NCBI GenBank assembly: GCA_964439935.1
Contig: CAYTPW010000002.1
Coordinates: forward strand, 1-64,000
DNA: 64,000 bases
Direction of reading: 5' to 3'
From: JABMQW01 sp964439935
Lineage (GTDB): Bacteria; Fidelibacterota; Marinisomatia; Marinisomatales; TCS56
Shown here: positions 8,903 through 18,015 of the stretch, piece after piece
Layout: every line of letters starts with the position of its first letter
Position numbering within the stretch: the stretch's first letter is position 1
Made by a program: the position numbers and the translations under genes
The notes under the pieces: model-generated
Told to the model about the DNA's origin: nothing
The model's database searches: none
What the model saw: only the letters and a program-made list of their open reading frames with translations

Positions 8903-9920
8903 TATGAGTAAAATAATCTTCTCAGAATTAGTAGAAAAAGTAGCAAGCACCACCGGTCTAAGTAAACAGATCAGCCACGAATTCTTAAAAACCCTAGCCG
9001 CAACAATCGAAACCGGCTTGAGAAAAGATGGGCGGGTACACCTTAAGGGATTGGGTTCATTCCAGCTCCGTAAGGTTGCTCCGCGGCGAGGGATAAATCC
9101 GCGAACAGGTGAATCGATTATAATTCCAGGACATAATAAGATCGTTTTTCACCCCAGTATTAAAATAAAAAATAAGCTTAACCAGAATAAAACAGCGACC
9201 ACCCCCTCGCCAAAATTAACTAAAGCACCAATTAAGGAAATGCCCAGTCGCAGATCGATTCGAGATTTATGGAAATCAAATAAAATAATTAAATATGGGA
9301 GTGCCGCCGCCGCCCTGACGCTAGTAATTTTTCTTGGTTCATTGTGGCTCGGTGGTGGGGATAAAATTGAACAGGACATGGTATCCGCAGTTGATGTTGT
9401 GCCGATGGAAATACCGGAGTCAGTCGAAATAGCAACTACCCCCGAACCGCAAGCAGAACCACAACCAGTAATTGAGCCGGTTATTCAAGCTTCGGATATA
9501 ACAACTATAGATGAAACCCCGAAATTGGTGGAAGAGGTATCCGGTCCAACAAATAGTCCCCACGCGATAAAATCCGGCGACAATTTATGGACACTAGCCA
9601 AAGAGTATTATGGGGACCCATATTTATGGCCGTTGATTTATGAGCACAACATAGACTTAATCGAAAACCCTGACATTCTGTTGCCAGGTACTGAAATATA
9701 TATACCTGACGTTGTTGTTATTACCGAAGAATTAGAAAATACTACAGTTGAAGGACTTGCACGAGCCAACGCATTGGTATATCAAGCATATTCCCAAAAC
9801 AATACTCCCGGTGCCCAGGATTTTCTAAAAGTTGCCCTCAGCATGGATCCCGGTATTGCAGAAACACTCGGCATAGATTGGAGCACCGACGATATTTTGG
9901 TTACTCAGGCACGCGAATAA
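8895..9920 (+). CDS. membrane-anchored HU-domain protein with LysM domain
   Basis: This 341-residue protein combines domains that normally act in different compartments. Residues 5-92 are an HU/IHF fold with LKGLGSFQLRKVAPRRGINP, including the intercalating proline. A basic linker follows (about 95-134), then one hydrophobic segment at 135-153, an acidic Pro/Glu-rich linker (160-220), and a LysM domain (about 223-272) with the pattern KSGDNLWTLAKEYYG. The positive-inside rule puts HU in the cytoplasm and LysM in the periplasm. The inferred role is tethering DNA to the peptidoglycan. An alternative start is the ATG at 8904. It overlaps the HU gene by 8 nt. Confidence 0.85.
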   Translation: MVDMSKIIFSELVEKVASTTGLSKQISHEFLKTLAATIETGLRKDGRVHLKGLGSFQLRKVAPRRGINPRTGESIIIPGHNKIVFHPSIKIKNKLNQNKTATTPSPKLTKAPIKEMPSRRSIRDLWKSNKIIKYGSAAAALTLVIFLGSLWLGGGDKIEQDMVSAVDVVPMEIPESVEIATTPEPQAEPQPVIEPVIQASDITTIDETPKLVEEVSGPTNSPHAIKSGDNLWTLAKEYYGDPYLWPLIYEHNIDLIENPDILLPGTEIYIPDVVVITEELENTTVEGLARANALVYQAYSQNNTPGAQDFLKVALSMDPGIAETLGIDWSTDDILVTQARE

Positions 9921-10310
9921 TAATATCCACCGCCCACCATAAATATCCATTTCTCCTGTAGCTTTATCTTCCCTCGACGTCGACCTATAGACACCCCGGT
10001 GCCTGAACAGATCACTGGAGAGTCTACAGCAGCGTAAATCCATAATTAATGTCCCACAATTTGTTTTCCACAAACCAGACACATAGCCAAGCCGCGCGCC
10101 AGCCCTACCTGAATTACGACGGTGTTGTGGATAATATGTGCGGAAGTCCATAAAATATGTAGACCTAGTCTATCACCTGTCAAGATTTTTTTAACATTGG
10201 TAGAATCGGCTTGCCGAGCGATGAAATAATCTAACTAAGCAAAAATCACACTTCTTTTTGCAGGTATTATTATTTTAACTTTGGTGTATAAAAAAGCTGG
10301 TCTTGATATT
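9921..10310. other. gene-free gap with DnaA-box-like sites and inverted repeats
   Basis: About 390 nt without a convincing gene. It contains TTTTCCACA (10064-10072, one mismatch to the DnaA box) and a perfect box on the other strand, TGTGGATAA (10126-10134). It also has the palindrome TCGGC-TT-GCCGA (10206-10217) and GCAAAAA/TTTTTGC (10239-10245 and 10255-10261) before the DUF192 gene. A 108-codon minus-strand reading frame here shows no family feature. Confidence 0.4.
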
Positions 10311-10835
10311 ATGATAAATATGAATAGCAACGGTTTATTAAATCAGCGATCTGGTTTCGCTGCAAGATTGAATAAACCTTGCCTGTTTTTAGTAATGATG
10401 GTAGTTGTTTTTATTGCGGCCTGCAACCCCAAGCACCCCGGTGAAACAGAATTGTTTATTATAAACTCCAAGCAAAACAAAATAACAGTATATGCTGAGC
10501 TGGCAGTTTCGCCGGCTGAAAAGCGCAGTAGTTTATCAAAATACGATACGATTGATTTTAACCGAGGAGTTCTGTTCATTTATGGAAGCAGTCGATATAT
10601 TAATTTTTCAATGCGTGGGGCTAGAAATGATATATCAGTTGCTTACCTGGACAGCATGGGAGTTATCGCAGAAGTATTTGATATGTTAATCGATCCGAAT
10701 ACTAATTACCAGTCAACGGAAAAATGCCGCTATGCGCTGCAAATGGCATATGGCTGGTTTAATGACAATGAAATATATCCCGGTGACACAGTGCAAATCC
10801 CTCGGGAAATAAAAAGTTTGAAGCCGTTATTTTGA
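10311..10835 (+). CDS. DUF192 lipoprotein
   Basis: About 174 residues counted from the ATG at 10311; the ATG at 10320 is equally possible. A hydrophobic signal ends in the lipobox VFIAAC, so it should be a lipoprotein. The mature part is a DUF192 domain: an early VTVYAELAVSPAEK-like strand, then FNRGVLFIY, ISVAYLDSMGVI and YALQMAYGWF, which match the order of the family. The function of DUF192 is not established. It has no close neighbour on the plus strand and no clear terminator after it. Confidence 0.75.
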   Translation: MINMNSNGLLNQRSGFAARLNKPCLFLVMMVVVFIAACNPKHPGETELFIINSKQNKITVYAELAVSPAEKRSSLSKYDTIDFNRGVLFIYGSSRYINFSMRGARNDISVAYLDSMGVIAEVFDMLIDPNTNYQSTEKCRYALQMAYGWFNDNEIYPGDTVQIPREIKSLKPLF

Positions 10836-11052
10836 AATTATTCTATTGCGGTAAGCATTTAAAGCCTTTGATTTATTATAAAGCAGAATAGACCCAAACC
10901 AAAGAGCGGCATATAATTATCTCCATTAACAGTGGTACTCTACAGGGATGACCGTGCACTTGGTTTAAACTAGTGTAGTAAAACAACTCTAGCAAAGCTG
11001 GAATTTCTCAAAATCTTGATGTTCACCGGTATATTAGAGCTGCTAGGATCCG

Positions 11053-11475
11053 TTAATCAGCCTCATCCACCGGTTTGCGGGATTGTTTTAAACGGCTGCG
11101 CCGGTGTTTTTCCGCCAGACGCCGTTCATTCACAATTGGTGGTGGTTTAGTTTCCTTACGCCGCAAGGGTGTCACTGCAGCCGCTTGGACTAATTTTTTG
11201 AAACGTGCCTGTGCGTCACGACGGTTTTTTTCCTGTTGGCGATATCGCTGAGCCTTGATGATTAGTATACCACGACCGGAAACCCGCCGCCCCCCAAGTG
11301 TAATTAATCTGTTTTTAATACTTTCAGATAAGCTGGCCGATTTGTGAATATCGAATCTTAGATATACTGCGCTGGAAACCTTGTTAACATTTTGCCCCCC
11401 TGGTCCCGATGCATGAGTGAAACTGTATTGTAGTTCATTATCGGGGATGCGAATAGTCTCGTTTACTTCAAACAC
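11053..11475 (-). CDS. arfB: peptidyl-tRNA hydrolase ArfB (GGQ ribosome rescue factor)
   Basis: A 140-residue class I release-factor-like protein that frees ribosomes stalled on messages without stop codons. It carries the catalytic GGQ in ASGPGGQNVNK near residue 26 and lacks the codon-recognition domains of RF1 and RF2. The C-terminal tail is strongly basic (HRRSRLKQSRK), as needed to enter the empty mRNA channel. The start is GTG at 11475. It overlaps a small upstream ORF by 8 nt, and psuG precedes that ORF, which suggests a minus-strand operon. Confidence 0.92.
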   Translation of the reverse strand: MFEVNETIRIPDNELQYSFTHASGPGGQNVNKVSSAVYLRFDIHKSASLSESIKNRLITLGGRRVSGRGILIIKAQRYRQQEKNRRDAQARFKKLVQAAAVTPLRRKETKPPPIVNERRLAEKHRRSRLKQSRKPVDEAD

Positions 11476-11704
11476 AGTAATATTTGTCTCTAGTCAAGTT
11501 AAAGCAAGCGGCTGAATGTTCATGTTCCTTGCGGAACTTACTCCTTAATGAAACTACGCGCCTGATTTTACTATCCATAATAATAAAGTTAACAGGGTAT
11601 TGCTTACCGAGTTTCTTCAAGGAATTGCATATAGGGGACCATATTAACTGCCAATACGGATTAATATTATTTTCCCAGTCCATGATTTTAATAATAAGGG
11701 TCAT
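11468..11704 (-). CDS. small unknown protein between psuG and arfB
   Basis: An ORF of 78 codons from the ATG at 11704. Its ATG is one nucleotide after the psuG stop, and its stop overlaps the arfB GTG start by 8 nt, so its position fits a coupled operon gene. The product is basic in the second half (SKIRRVVSLRSKFRKEHEH) and has a Trp-rich N-terminal part (WENNINPYWQLIWSP). I do not recognise a family, and there is no strong ribosome-binding site. It could be a chance ORF in the gap. Confidence 0.45.
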   Translation of the reverse strand: MTLIIKIMDWENNINPYWQLIWSPICNSLKKLGKQYPVNFIIMDSKIRRVVSLRSKFRKEHEHSAACFNLTRDKYYCV

Positions 11705-11705
11705 T

Positions 11706-12632
11706 TCAGTTATCAAATTGCTGTGTTTTTAGCGCTTTCGCAATTTCTGAACCGAGACGTACATTATTTAATGCCAGACTTATGTTGGCTTGTAAACTTC
11801 TTCCTTTAGTCAGATCAGCAATCTTGTCCAGAAGATAGGGTGTAATTATATTTCCATATATCTTCTGATTTGAACAATCCTCTAAGGCTGTTCTTATATA
11901 AGATTCCATTACATTTTGTGGAATTTCGTCCACAGCCGGGATCGGATTTACCACGAGGGTTGAACCGCTTAAGCCAATTTTTTTATTGGCACGGTATATA
12001 GCGACAATTTCGGAGGCTGAATCAACGCGGTCTGGGACAGTAAAGCCGGACTCAATCGAATAAAAAGCGGGAAATTTATCTGTTTTATAACCAACCAGGG
12101 TGATCGCCTCGGTCTCCAGGTATTCCAGGGTACGACGCAAATCAAGAATTGCTTTGGCTCCTGCCGAAACAACAATGATCGGAATTCGACTCAGGGCACG
12201 GAGATCCTGAGAAACATCAAGACTAGTTTCCCCATCACGATGCACACCGCCAATACCGCCGGTGGCGAACACTTCTATACCGGCCTGTCGGGCAATCAGC
12301 ATGGTGGCTGAAACAGTGGTTGCGCCGCTGTCTTTCTTGATCATGGCAGCAGCAATATCGCGGGCGGTGATTTTTCTTATAGCCTCTCCGGATGCTAGAT
12401 TTTGCAGATCTGCTTCATCAAGCCCCACCCTAAGAATGCCGTCAATAATCGCAATTATGGCAGGCACTACACCTTGAGATCGAACCAATTTTTCTGACTG
12501 TTTAGCAAAATCTAAATTATCTGGATAAGGCATACCATGGCTAATGATTGTTGATTCCAAGGCCAAGACCGGTTGCCCACCCTTTAGTGCTTGAGCCACT
12601 TCATTGGTAAACTGCAATATACTTCTATTCAT
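11706..12632 (-). CDS. psuG: pseudouridine-5'-phosphate glycosidase
   Basis: A 308-residue enzyme that cleaves the C-C glycosidic bond of pseudouridine 5'-phosphate to uracil and ribose 5-phosphate. Family signs are LALESTIISHGMPYP at the N-terminus, the lysine-containing ITARDIAAAM segment, FATGGIGGVHR, and SGSTLVVNPIP near the C-terminus. The partner kinase psuK is not in the window. The gene starts a minus-strand group with the small ORF and arfB, and is divergent from the MATE gene across a spacer of about 260 nt. Confidence 0.94.
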   Translation of the reverse strand: MNRSILQFTNEVAQALKGGQPVLALESTIISHGMPYPDNLDFAKQSEKLVRSQGVVPAIIAIIDGILRVGLDEADLQNLASGEAIRKITARDIAAAMIKKDSGATTVSATMLIARQAGIEVFATGGIGGVHRDGETSLDVSQDLRALSRIPIIVVSAGAKAILDLRRTLEYLETEAITLVGYKTDKFPAFYSIESGFTVPDRVDSASEIVAIYRANKKIGLSGSTLVVNPIPAVDEIPQNVMESYIRTALEDCSNQKIYGNIITPYLLDKIADLTKGRSLQANISLALNNVRLGSEIAKALKTQQFDN

Positions 12633-12894
12633 TGGTGGTGATAATATTTACAAATGAACCTCTTTACCAACGGTTGATATAAAATTCATTATTATGCCAA
12701 TGATAAATACGTTACACAAACAAGGCTAATTAATCAAAACAGCACCGAGTAGTAATTGCATGCAAGTTGCGAATAATTCCGCAATGTGAATTTAATTGTG
12801 CTGTCTCTGTCAGGTTTGCTAACTTCCCGCCGCCTTTTTGGTCGACCTCCACCCGAATCTACGCGGTTTCATAGATCAAGGACAATCTGGTAAA

Positions 12895-14328
12895 ATGCAA
12901 CTGCGACTTAAAAATTTTGTTTTCCCTGTTAGCCGATCTATCTCCCGTCAGGTGCTAGTGTTGGCTCTTCCGGTCATATTTAGCAACCTCAGCCGCGTTT
13001 TTATGAACTTAACCGATATGGCGATGGTTGGCAGATTGGGTGCACCAGCGCTGGCAGCAGTAGGCATGGGCAGCATGGTCGTCTGGACAATTCTCAGTAT
13101 GGGTATCAGTTTGCGCACGGCCGTTCAGACAATTGCTGCCAGGCGCTTAGGTCAGCAGCGCTGGCAGGAATGTGGCACTGCCCTGCACAATGGTTTTATA
13201 ATGGCTATAATCAGTGGCATACCCCTGTCCTTGATTGGTTACGTCCTGTCGGATAAACTGGCGATGCTTCTGTTGAGCGATCCAGAGGTGATTCCCCGGT
13301 GTTCTGAATACATGTCAGTGGCCTTTATCAGTGTTTTCTTTACCAGTCTCGGTTTTGCCTTTCAGGGATTTTATACTGGGGTAGAAAAAACCCGCATTCA
13401 TATGAATGTTACCATTGTCGCCAATGCGCTAAATATATATCTTAATGCCGGTCTGATTTATGGCAGCAGTGGCGTAGCCGGATTTTTTGATTCGCTGTGG
13501 GGCGGAGGCTTATCCTGGGTAGGACAGGCCTGGGCCTGGCTACCATTTCCCGCCTTAGGGGTCAAGGGAGCTGCCGCTGCCACCCTGTTGGCTTCAATTT
13601 GGTTGCTGATTCACTATCTACTATACCTGATAGTACCGGATATCAGAAAGCGCTATCAGGCTCACCGCTTTCGACCCGATTGGCAAATGATGCGGCGGCA
13701 GGTTTCACTGGCCCTGCCCCTGGCCACGCAAGAATTGCTGGTGATGGGCTGCTTTGTTATGTTTTTTAAAATAGTAGGTATGATCGGAACGACGGAGCTG
13801 GCGGCTACGGAGGTTGTCTTTAGTATTATGGGTGCCTCATTTATGCCAGCCGCTGGTGTGGGACAGGCTTGTGCTACTATGGTCGGTAAATACCTTGGTG
13901 AACAGCGCCCCAAGATGTCGGAAATCAGCATTGTTGAAAGTGTGCGCTGGTCGCTGATAATAATGGGGACGATGGGGATCATCTTTTTTATCTTTCCTGA
14001 TCGGATATTACCACTCTTTACTAATGATCCCGCTGTCATTCAGGCTGGAATTGTTGGCTTACGAGTCCTGGCATTTGCACAGTTTGCTGACGCAGTTGGA
14101 ATTACGCTCTGGTTTGCCATGACTGGTGCAGGCAACACTGTTTTTCCAGCTGTTGTGGAAGTTGTAATTGCCTGGTGCATTTTTCTACCAACCAGCTACA
14201 TTTTAGGAGTGGTTTTTGGGTTGGGTTTCTTGGGTTCTTGGCTCAGTTTTGCCATCTACATTCTGCTTTTTGCCAGCCTGATGGCCTGGAAAATCTTGCA
14301 GGGAGACTGGAAAGCAATCTCGTTGTAG
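12895..14328 (+). CDS. MATE-family multidrug/cation exporter
   Basis: A polytopic inner-membrane antiporter of about 477 residues from the ATG at 12895. I prefer this ATG to the TTG at 12838 because the upstream part is hydrophilic and an AAGGA-like site precedes the ATG. The N-terminal half shows the typical PVIFSNLSRVFMNLTDMAMVG and the second half repeats the pattern at LPLATQELLVMG. About twelve hydrophobic helices are visible. Families of this type expel drugs or organic cations using sodium or proton gradients. The substrate cannot be read from sequence. Confidence 0.9.
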   Translation: MQLRLKNFVFPVSRSISRQVLVLALPVIFSNLSRVFMNLTDMAMVGRLGAPALAAVGMGSMVVWTILSMGISLRTAVQTIAARRLGQQRWQECGTALHNGFIMAIISGIPLSLIGYVLSDKLAMLLLSDPEVIPRCSEYMSVAFISVFFTSLGFAFQGFYTGVEKTRIHMNVTIVANALNIYLNAGLIYGSSGVAGFFDSLWGGGLSWVGQAWAWLPFPALGVKGAAAATLLASIWLLIHYLLYLIVPDIRKRYQAHRFRPDWQMMRRQVSLALPLATQELLVMGCFVMFFKIVGMIGTTELAATEVVFSIMGASFMPAAGVGQACATMVGKYLGEQRPKMSEISIVESVRWSLIIMGTMGIIFFIFPDRILPLFTNDPAVIQAGIVGLRVLAFAQFADAVGITLWFAMTGAGNTVFPAVVEVVIAWCIFLPTSYILGVVFGLGFLGSWLSFAIYILLFASLMAWKILQGDWKAISL

Positions 14329-14460
14329 ATTGGTTAGCGGACTGTTTTTATTAGTATCGAAAGTAAACAAGAAGGTGTTGGATTTTATATGAATAAAATG
14401 GACTGTCCTGCCCTCTCTTGGGTAAATTTATTGTCTTAATTAATAGCTGGAATTGATATT

Positions 14461-17400
14461 ATGCAAAGAAAAATGGTGATGATCGACGGAAATGAAGCCG
14501 CGGCCTACGTTACTTATAAAACGAATGAAGTATGCGCAATTTATCCCATTACTCCTTCTTCCCCAATGGGCGAATGGTCAGATAGTTGGTCGGCGATTGG
14601 CCTAAAGAATATCTGGGGAACGGTCCCTGAGATTGTAGAAATGCAAAGCGAGGGCGGTGCCGCTGGCGCTGTTCACGGTGCCCTGCAGGCAGGTGCACTC
14701 ACATCGACGTTTACAGCATCGCAGGGATTATTGCTAATGATCCCTAATATGTTCAAGATTGCCGGTGAATTAACACCAACCGTTTTTCATGTTTCCGCCC
14801 GGACAGTTGCCACGCACGCCTTGTCAATTTTTGGGGACCATTCTGATGTGATGGCCACTCGCTCGACGGGATTTGCCCTCTTAGCCTCCTGCAACGTACA
14901 AGAGGTGATGGATATGGCCCTTATCGCCCAGGCTGCGACCTTGGCCTCACGGGTACCATTCCTTCATTTTTTTGATGGCTTCAGGACATCTCATGAAGTT
15001 CAGAAAATCACCCTGTTGGCTGACGAAGAGATTAAAGAAGTTATTGATGATAATCTTGTTTTTGCCCATCGTCAACGAGGGCTCAATCCCAACCAACCGG
15101 TCCTACGTGGCACGGCGCAGAATCCGGATGTATTTTTCCAGGCGCGGGAATCTTGCAATCCTTACTATCTGGCCGCTCCGGATATCGTGCAGAAAACGAT
15201 GGACAGGTTTACCGATGTTACCGGACGCAGGTATAATCTGTTCGATTATTTTGGTGATCCAAAAGCTGAAAAAATAATTATCGTGATGACCTCCGGTGCC
15301 GATACTGTACATGAAACAGTCGATTATTTAGAACAACAGGGAGCGAAAGTTGGTGTGGTAATTGTTCGCCTGTATCGCCCCTTCTCAATTAAACATTTTA
15401 TCAATACCATGCCCCGGACGACGCGGAAAATTGCAGTGCTAGATCGAACCAAAGAACCAGGTTCAGCCGGCGAACCGCTGTATCAGGATGTACTTACCGC
15501 TCTATCAGAACAACCTGACCGGTTTAAGGTGATGCCTAGAGTTATTGGTGGCCGCTACGGGTTGTCATCCAAGGAATTCACACCGGCCATGGTCAAGAGT
15601 ATTTTTGACGAACTGGATAAGGAGAAACCAAAAAATCATTTTACTATAGGAATCAATGACGATGTTACCCAAAGCAGTATTGATTATAATCCCGAGTTTT
15701 CAGTCCATAGTGAGGATGTTTTCCGCGGTATGTTCTATGGTCTCGGAGCCGATGGTACTGTAGGAGCCAATAAAAATTCAATTAAAATTATCGGCCAGGA
15801 AACCGATAATTCCGCCCAGGGATATTTTGTATATGATTCAAAGAAGTCAGGTAGCATTACTATATCGCACCTGCGTTTTGGAAAAGAGAAGATCAAGTCG
15901 CCGTATCTAATAGATAAAGCTAATTTTGTGGCCTGTCATCAGTTTGGTTTTTTGGAGACCTACGATGTACTGAAATCGGCCGATCCGGGTGCCACCTTTT
16001 TACTAAACAGTCCATTTTCGGTTGACGAAGTGTGGGAACACCTGCCTGGCCGAGCCCGGCAGCAAATTATTGATAAAAAACTGAAGTTTTATGTGATCGA
16101 TGCTCTTAATGTCGCCAAATTGACCGGTATGGGGGTGCGGATCAATACGATTATGCAGACCTGTTTCTTTGCCATCTCTGGTGTTTTACCAAAAGATGAA
16201 GTAATCAATAAGATCAAGGAATCAATAATTAAGACTTACGGTAAAAAAGGCGAGGAAATTGTAGAGAAAAATTTCAAGGCGGTTGACGAAGCAATGAAAA
16301 ATCTCCACCAAGTTGAGTATCCCCGCACGAGTGATACCGATATTGGTGTAAATGGTGTTGTTTCGGAAAAAGCGCCGGATTTTGTCAAAAAAGTGACGGC
16401 AAAGATTATGTCTGGTCTGGGTGATGAATTGCCGGTTAGCGCCTTTCCTGCTGATGGTACCTGGCCAACAGCCACAACTCAGTGGGAAAAGCGTAATATT
16501 GCAGTGGAAGTGCCCGCCTGGAAACCAGACGTCTGCATTCAGTGTAATAAATGTGCTTTTGTCTGCCCCCATGGTGTTATTCGTATGAAGGTTTATGATA
16601 AAGCATTACTGGAGGGTGCACCGGCAACATTTAAATTCGCTAAGCCCCGTGGACGCGAATGGGAGCCAAGCGAGGTTTATACGCTGCAGGTGGCCGCCGA
16701 GGATTGCACTGGTTGTGCTCTATGTGTGGAGGCTTGTCCGGCCAAAGATAAAACCGATACCAAGCGCAAGGCCATTAATATGGTCGATCAACTGTCACTC
16801 CGCGAATCAGAGCGGGCCAACTGGGATTTTTTCCTGAACTTACCGGAGGTTGATCGGGGTCGCGTCAAACAGAATACAGTGAAAGGCTCGCAAATACTGC
16901 AACCGCTGTTTGAATTTTCTGGAGCCTGTGCTGGCTGCGGTGAAACACCTTATGTTAAATTAGCATCACAGTTGTTTGGCGACCGGATGATTATAGCCAA
17001 TGCTACTGGATGTTCATCAATTTATGGCGGGAACCTGCCGACGACACCCTGGGCTAAGAATGCCGAAGGCCGTGGACCGGCATGGTCTAATTCGCTGTTT
17101 GAGGATAATGCCGAATTTGGTTTCGGCTACCGATTGACAATCGATCGCCAAATTCAATTTGCCCGGGAGCTGATTCAGAGATTGCGTGCGGATATTGGCC
17201 TGGAGTTAGCCGAAGCAATTCTCAACGCCAACCAGAGCGATGAAGCGGGTATATTTGAGCAGCGAGACCGTATCGCTGAAATGGCCGAAAAACTGACCCG
17301 AATCAATTCAGCTGAGGTCAACCAATTACTTTCGGTTGCTGATAATCTGGTAAAGAAAAGCGTCTGGATTATGGGGGGCGATGGTTGGGCTTATGATATT

Positions 17401-18015
17401 GGTTACGGTGGCCTGGATCATGTACTGGCATCAGGAAGAAATGTTAATATACTGGTGCTTGATACAGAGGTTTATTCCAATACCGGCGGACAGGCCTCAA
17501 AAGCAACGCCCCTAGGATCGGTGGCAAAATTCGCCGCAGCCGGTAAACCGTCGAATAAAAAAGATCTTGGTATGATGGCCATGAATTATGGCAACGCTTA
17601 TGTCGCCCAGGTGGCTATGGGCGCTAACGATACCCAGACCGTCCGGGCTTTTATTGAGGCCGAGTCATATAACGGGCCGTCAATAATAATTGCTTACAGC
17701 CATTGCATAGCCCATGGTATCAATATGCTTCTGGGCCTGAACCAGCAAAAACTAGCCGTGGAAAGTGGCCACTGGTTGTTGTACCGCTATGATCCGCGCC
17801 GGGCCGACGATCAAAAGAACCCGCTCACACTGGATTCCAAGGCACCATCGATCCCGTTGAGGGATTACATTTACAACGAAACCCGTTATAAGATGCTCAC
17901 TAAAAGTATGCCAGAAAGAGCTGGAATACTGTTGGCCGAGGCTCAGGAAGTGGTTAATAAGCGATATAAAACTTATAGCCAGTTGGCAAATACACCCGTG
18001 AAGGTCGAAGATTAA
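14461..18015 (+). CDS. nifJ: pyruvate:ferredoxin (flavodoxin) oxidoreductase, single chain
   Basis: A 1184-residue cytoplasmic enzyme that oxidises pyruvate to acetyl-CoA and CO2 and passes electrons to ferredoxin or flavodoxin. Domains in order are the pyrimidine-binding part with YPITPSSPMGE near residue 30, the gamma and CoA regions, two 4Fe-4S clusters (CIQCNKCAFVCP and CTGCALCVEACP, residues about 690-760), and the TPP-binding domain with CAGCGETPY and MGGDGWAYDIGYGG. The fused length is typical. The stop overlaps the next ATG (TAATG), which links it to the DHOD-like gene. Confidence 0.97.
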   Translation: MQRKMVMIDGNEAAAYVTYKTNEVCAIYPITPSSPMGEWSDSWSAIGLKNIWGTVPEIVEMQSEGGAAGAVHGALQAGALTSTFTASQGLLLMIPNMFKIAGELTPTVFHVSARTVATHALSIFGDHSDVMATRSTGFALLASCNVQEVMDMALIAQAATLASRVPFLHFFDGFRTSHEVQKITLLADEEIKEVIDDNLVFAHRQRGLNPNQPVLRGTAQNPDVFFQARESCNPYYLAAPDIVQKTMDRFTDVTGRRYNLFDYFGDPKAEKIIIVMTSGADTVHETVDYLEQQGAKVGVVIVRLYRPFSIKHFINTMPRTTRKIAVLDRTKEPGSAGEPLYQDVLTALSEQPDRFKVMPRVIGGRYGLSSKEFTPAMVKSIFDELDKEKPKNHFTIGINDDVTQSSIDYNPEFSVHSEDVFRGMFYGLGADGTVGANKNSIKIIGQETDNSAQGYFVYDSKKSGSITISHLRFGKEKIKSPYLIDKANFVACHQFGFLETYDVLKSADPGATFLLNSPFSVDEVWEHLPGRARQQIIDKKLKFYVIDALNVAKLTGMGVRINTIMQTCFFAISGVLPKDEVINKIKESIIKTYGKKGEEIVEKNFKAVDEAMKNLHQVEYPRTSDTDIGVNGVVSEKAPDFVKKVTAKIMSGLGDELPVSAFPADGTWPTATTQWEKRNIAVEVPAWKPDVCIQCNKCAFVCPHGVIRMKVYDKALLEGAPATFKFAKPRGREWEPSEVYTLQVAAEDCTGCALCVEACPAKDKTDTKRKAINMVDQLSLRESERANWDFFLNLPEVDRGRVKQNTVKGSQILQPLFEFSGACAGCGETPYVKLASQLFGDRMIIANATGCSSIYGGNLPTTPWAKNAEGRGPAWSNSLFEDNAEFGFGYRLTIDRQIQFARELIQRLRADIGLELAEAILNANQSDEAGIFEQRDRIAEMAEKLTRINSAEVNQLLSVADNLVKKSVWIMGGDGWAYDIGYGGLDHVLASGRNVNILVLDTEVYSNTGGQASKATPLGSVAKFAAAGKPSNKKDLGMMAMNYGNAYVAQVAMGANDTQTVRAFIEAESYNGPSIIIAYSHCIAHGINMLLGLNQQKLAVESGHWLLYRYDPRRADDQKNPLTLDSKAPSIPLRDYIYNETRYKMLTKSMPERAGILLAEAQEVVNKRYKTYSQLANTPVKVED

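Noticed and set aside
9825..10151. 108-codon minus-strand ORF over the gap before the DUF192 gene
   Set aside because: It overlaps the end of the HU-LysM gene, has an odd composition rich in Cys and Arg, and shows no domain.
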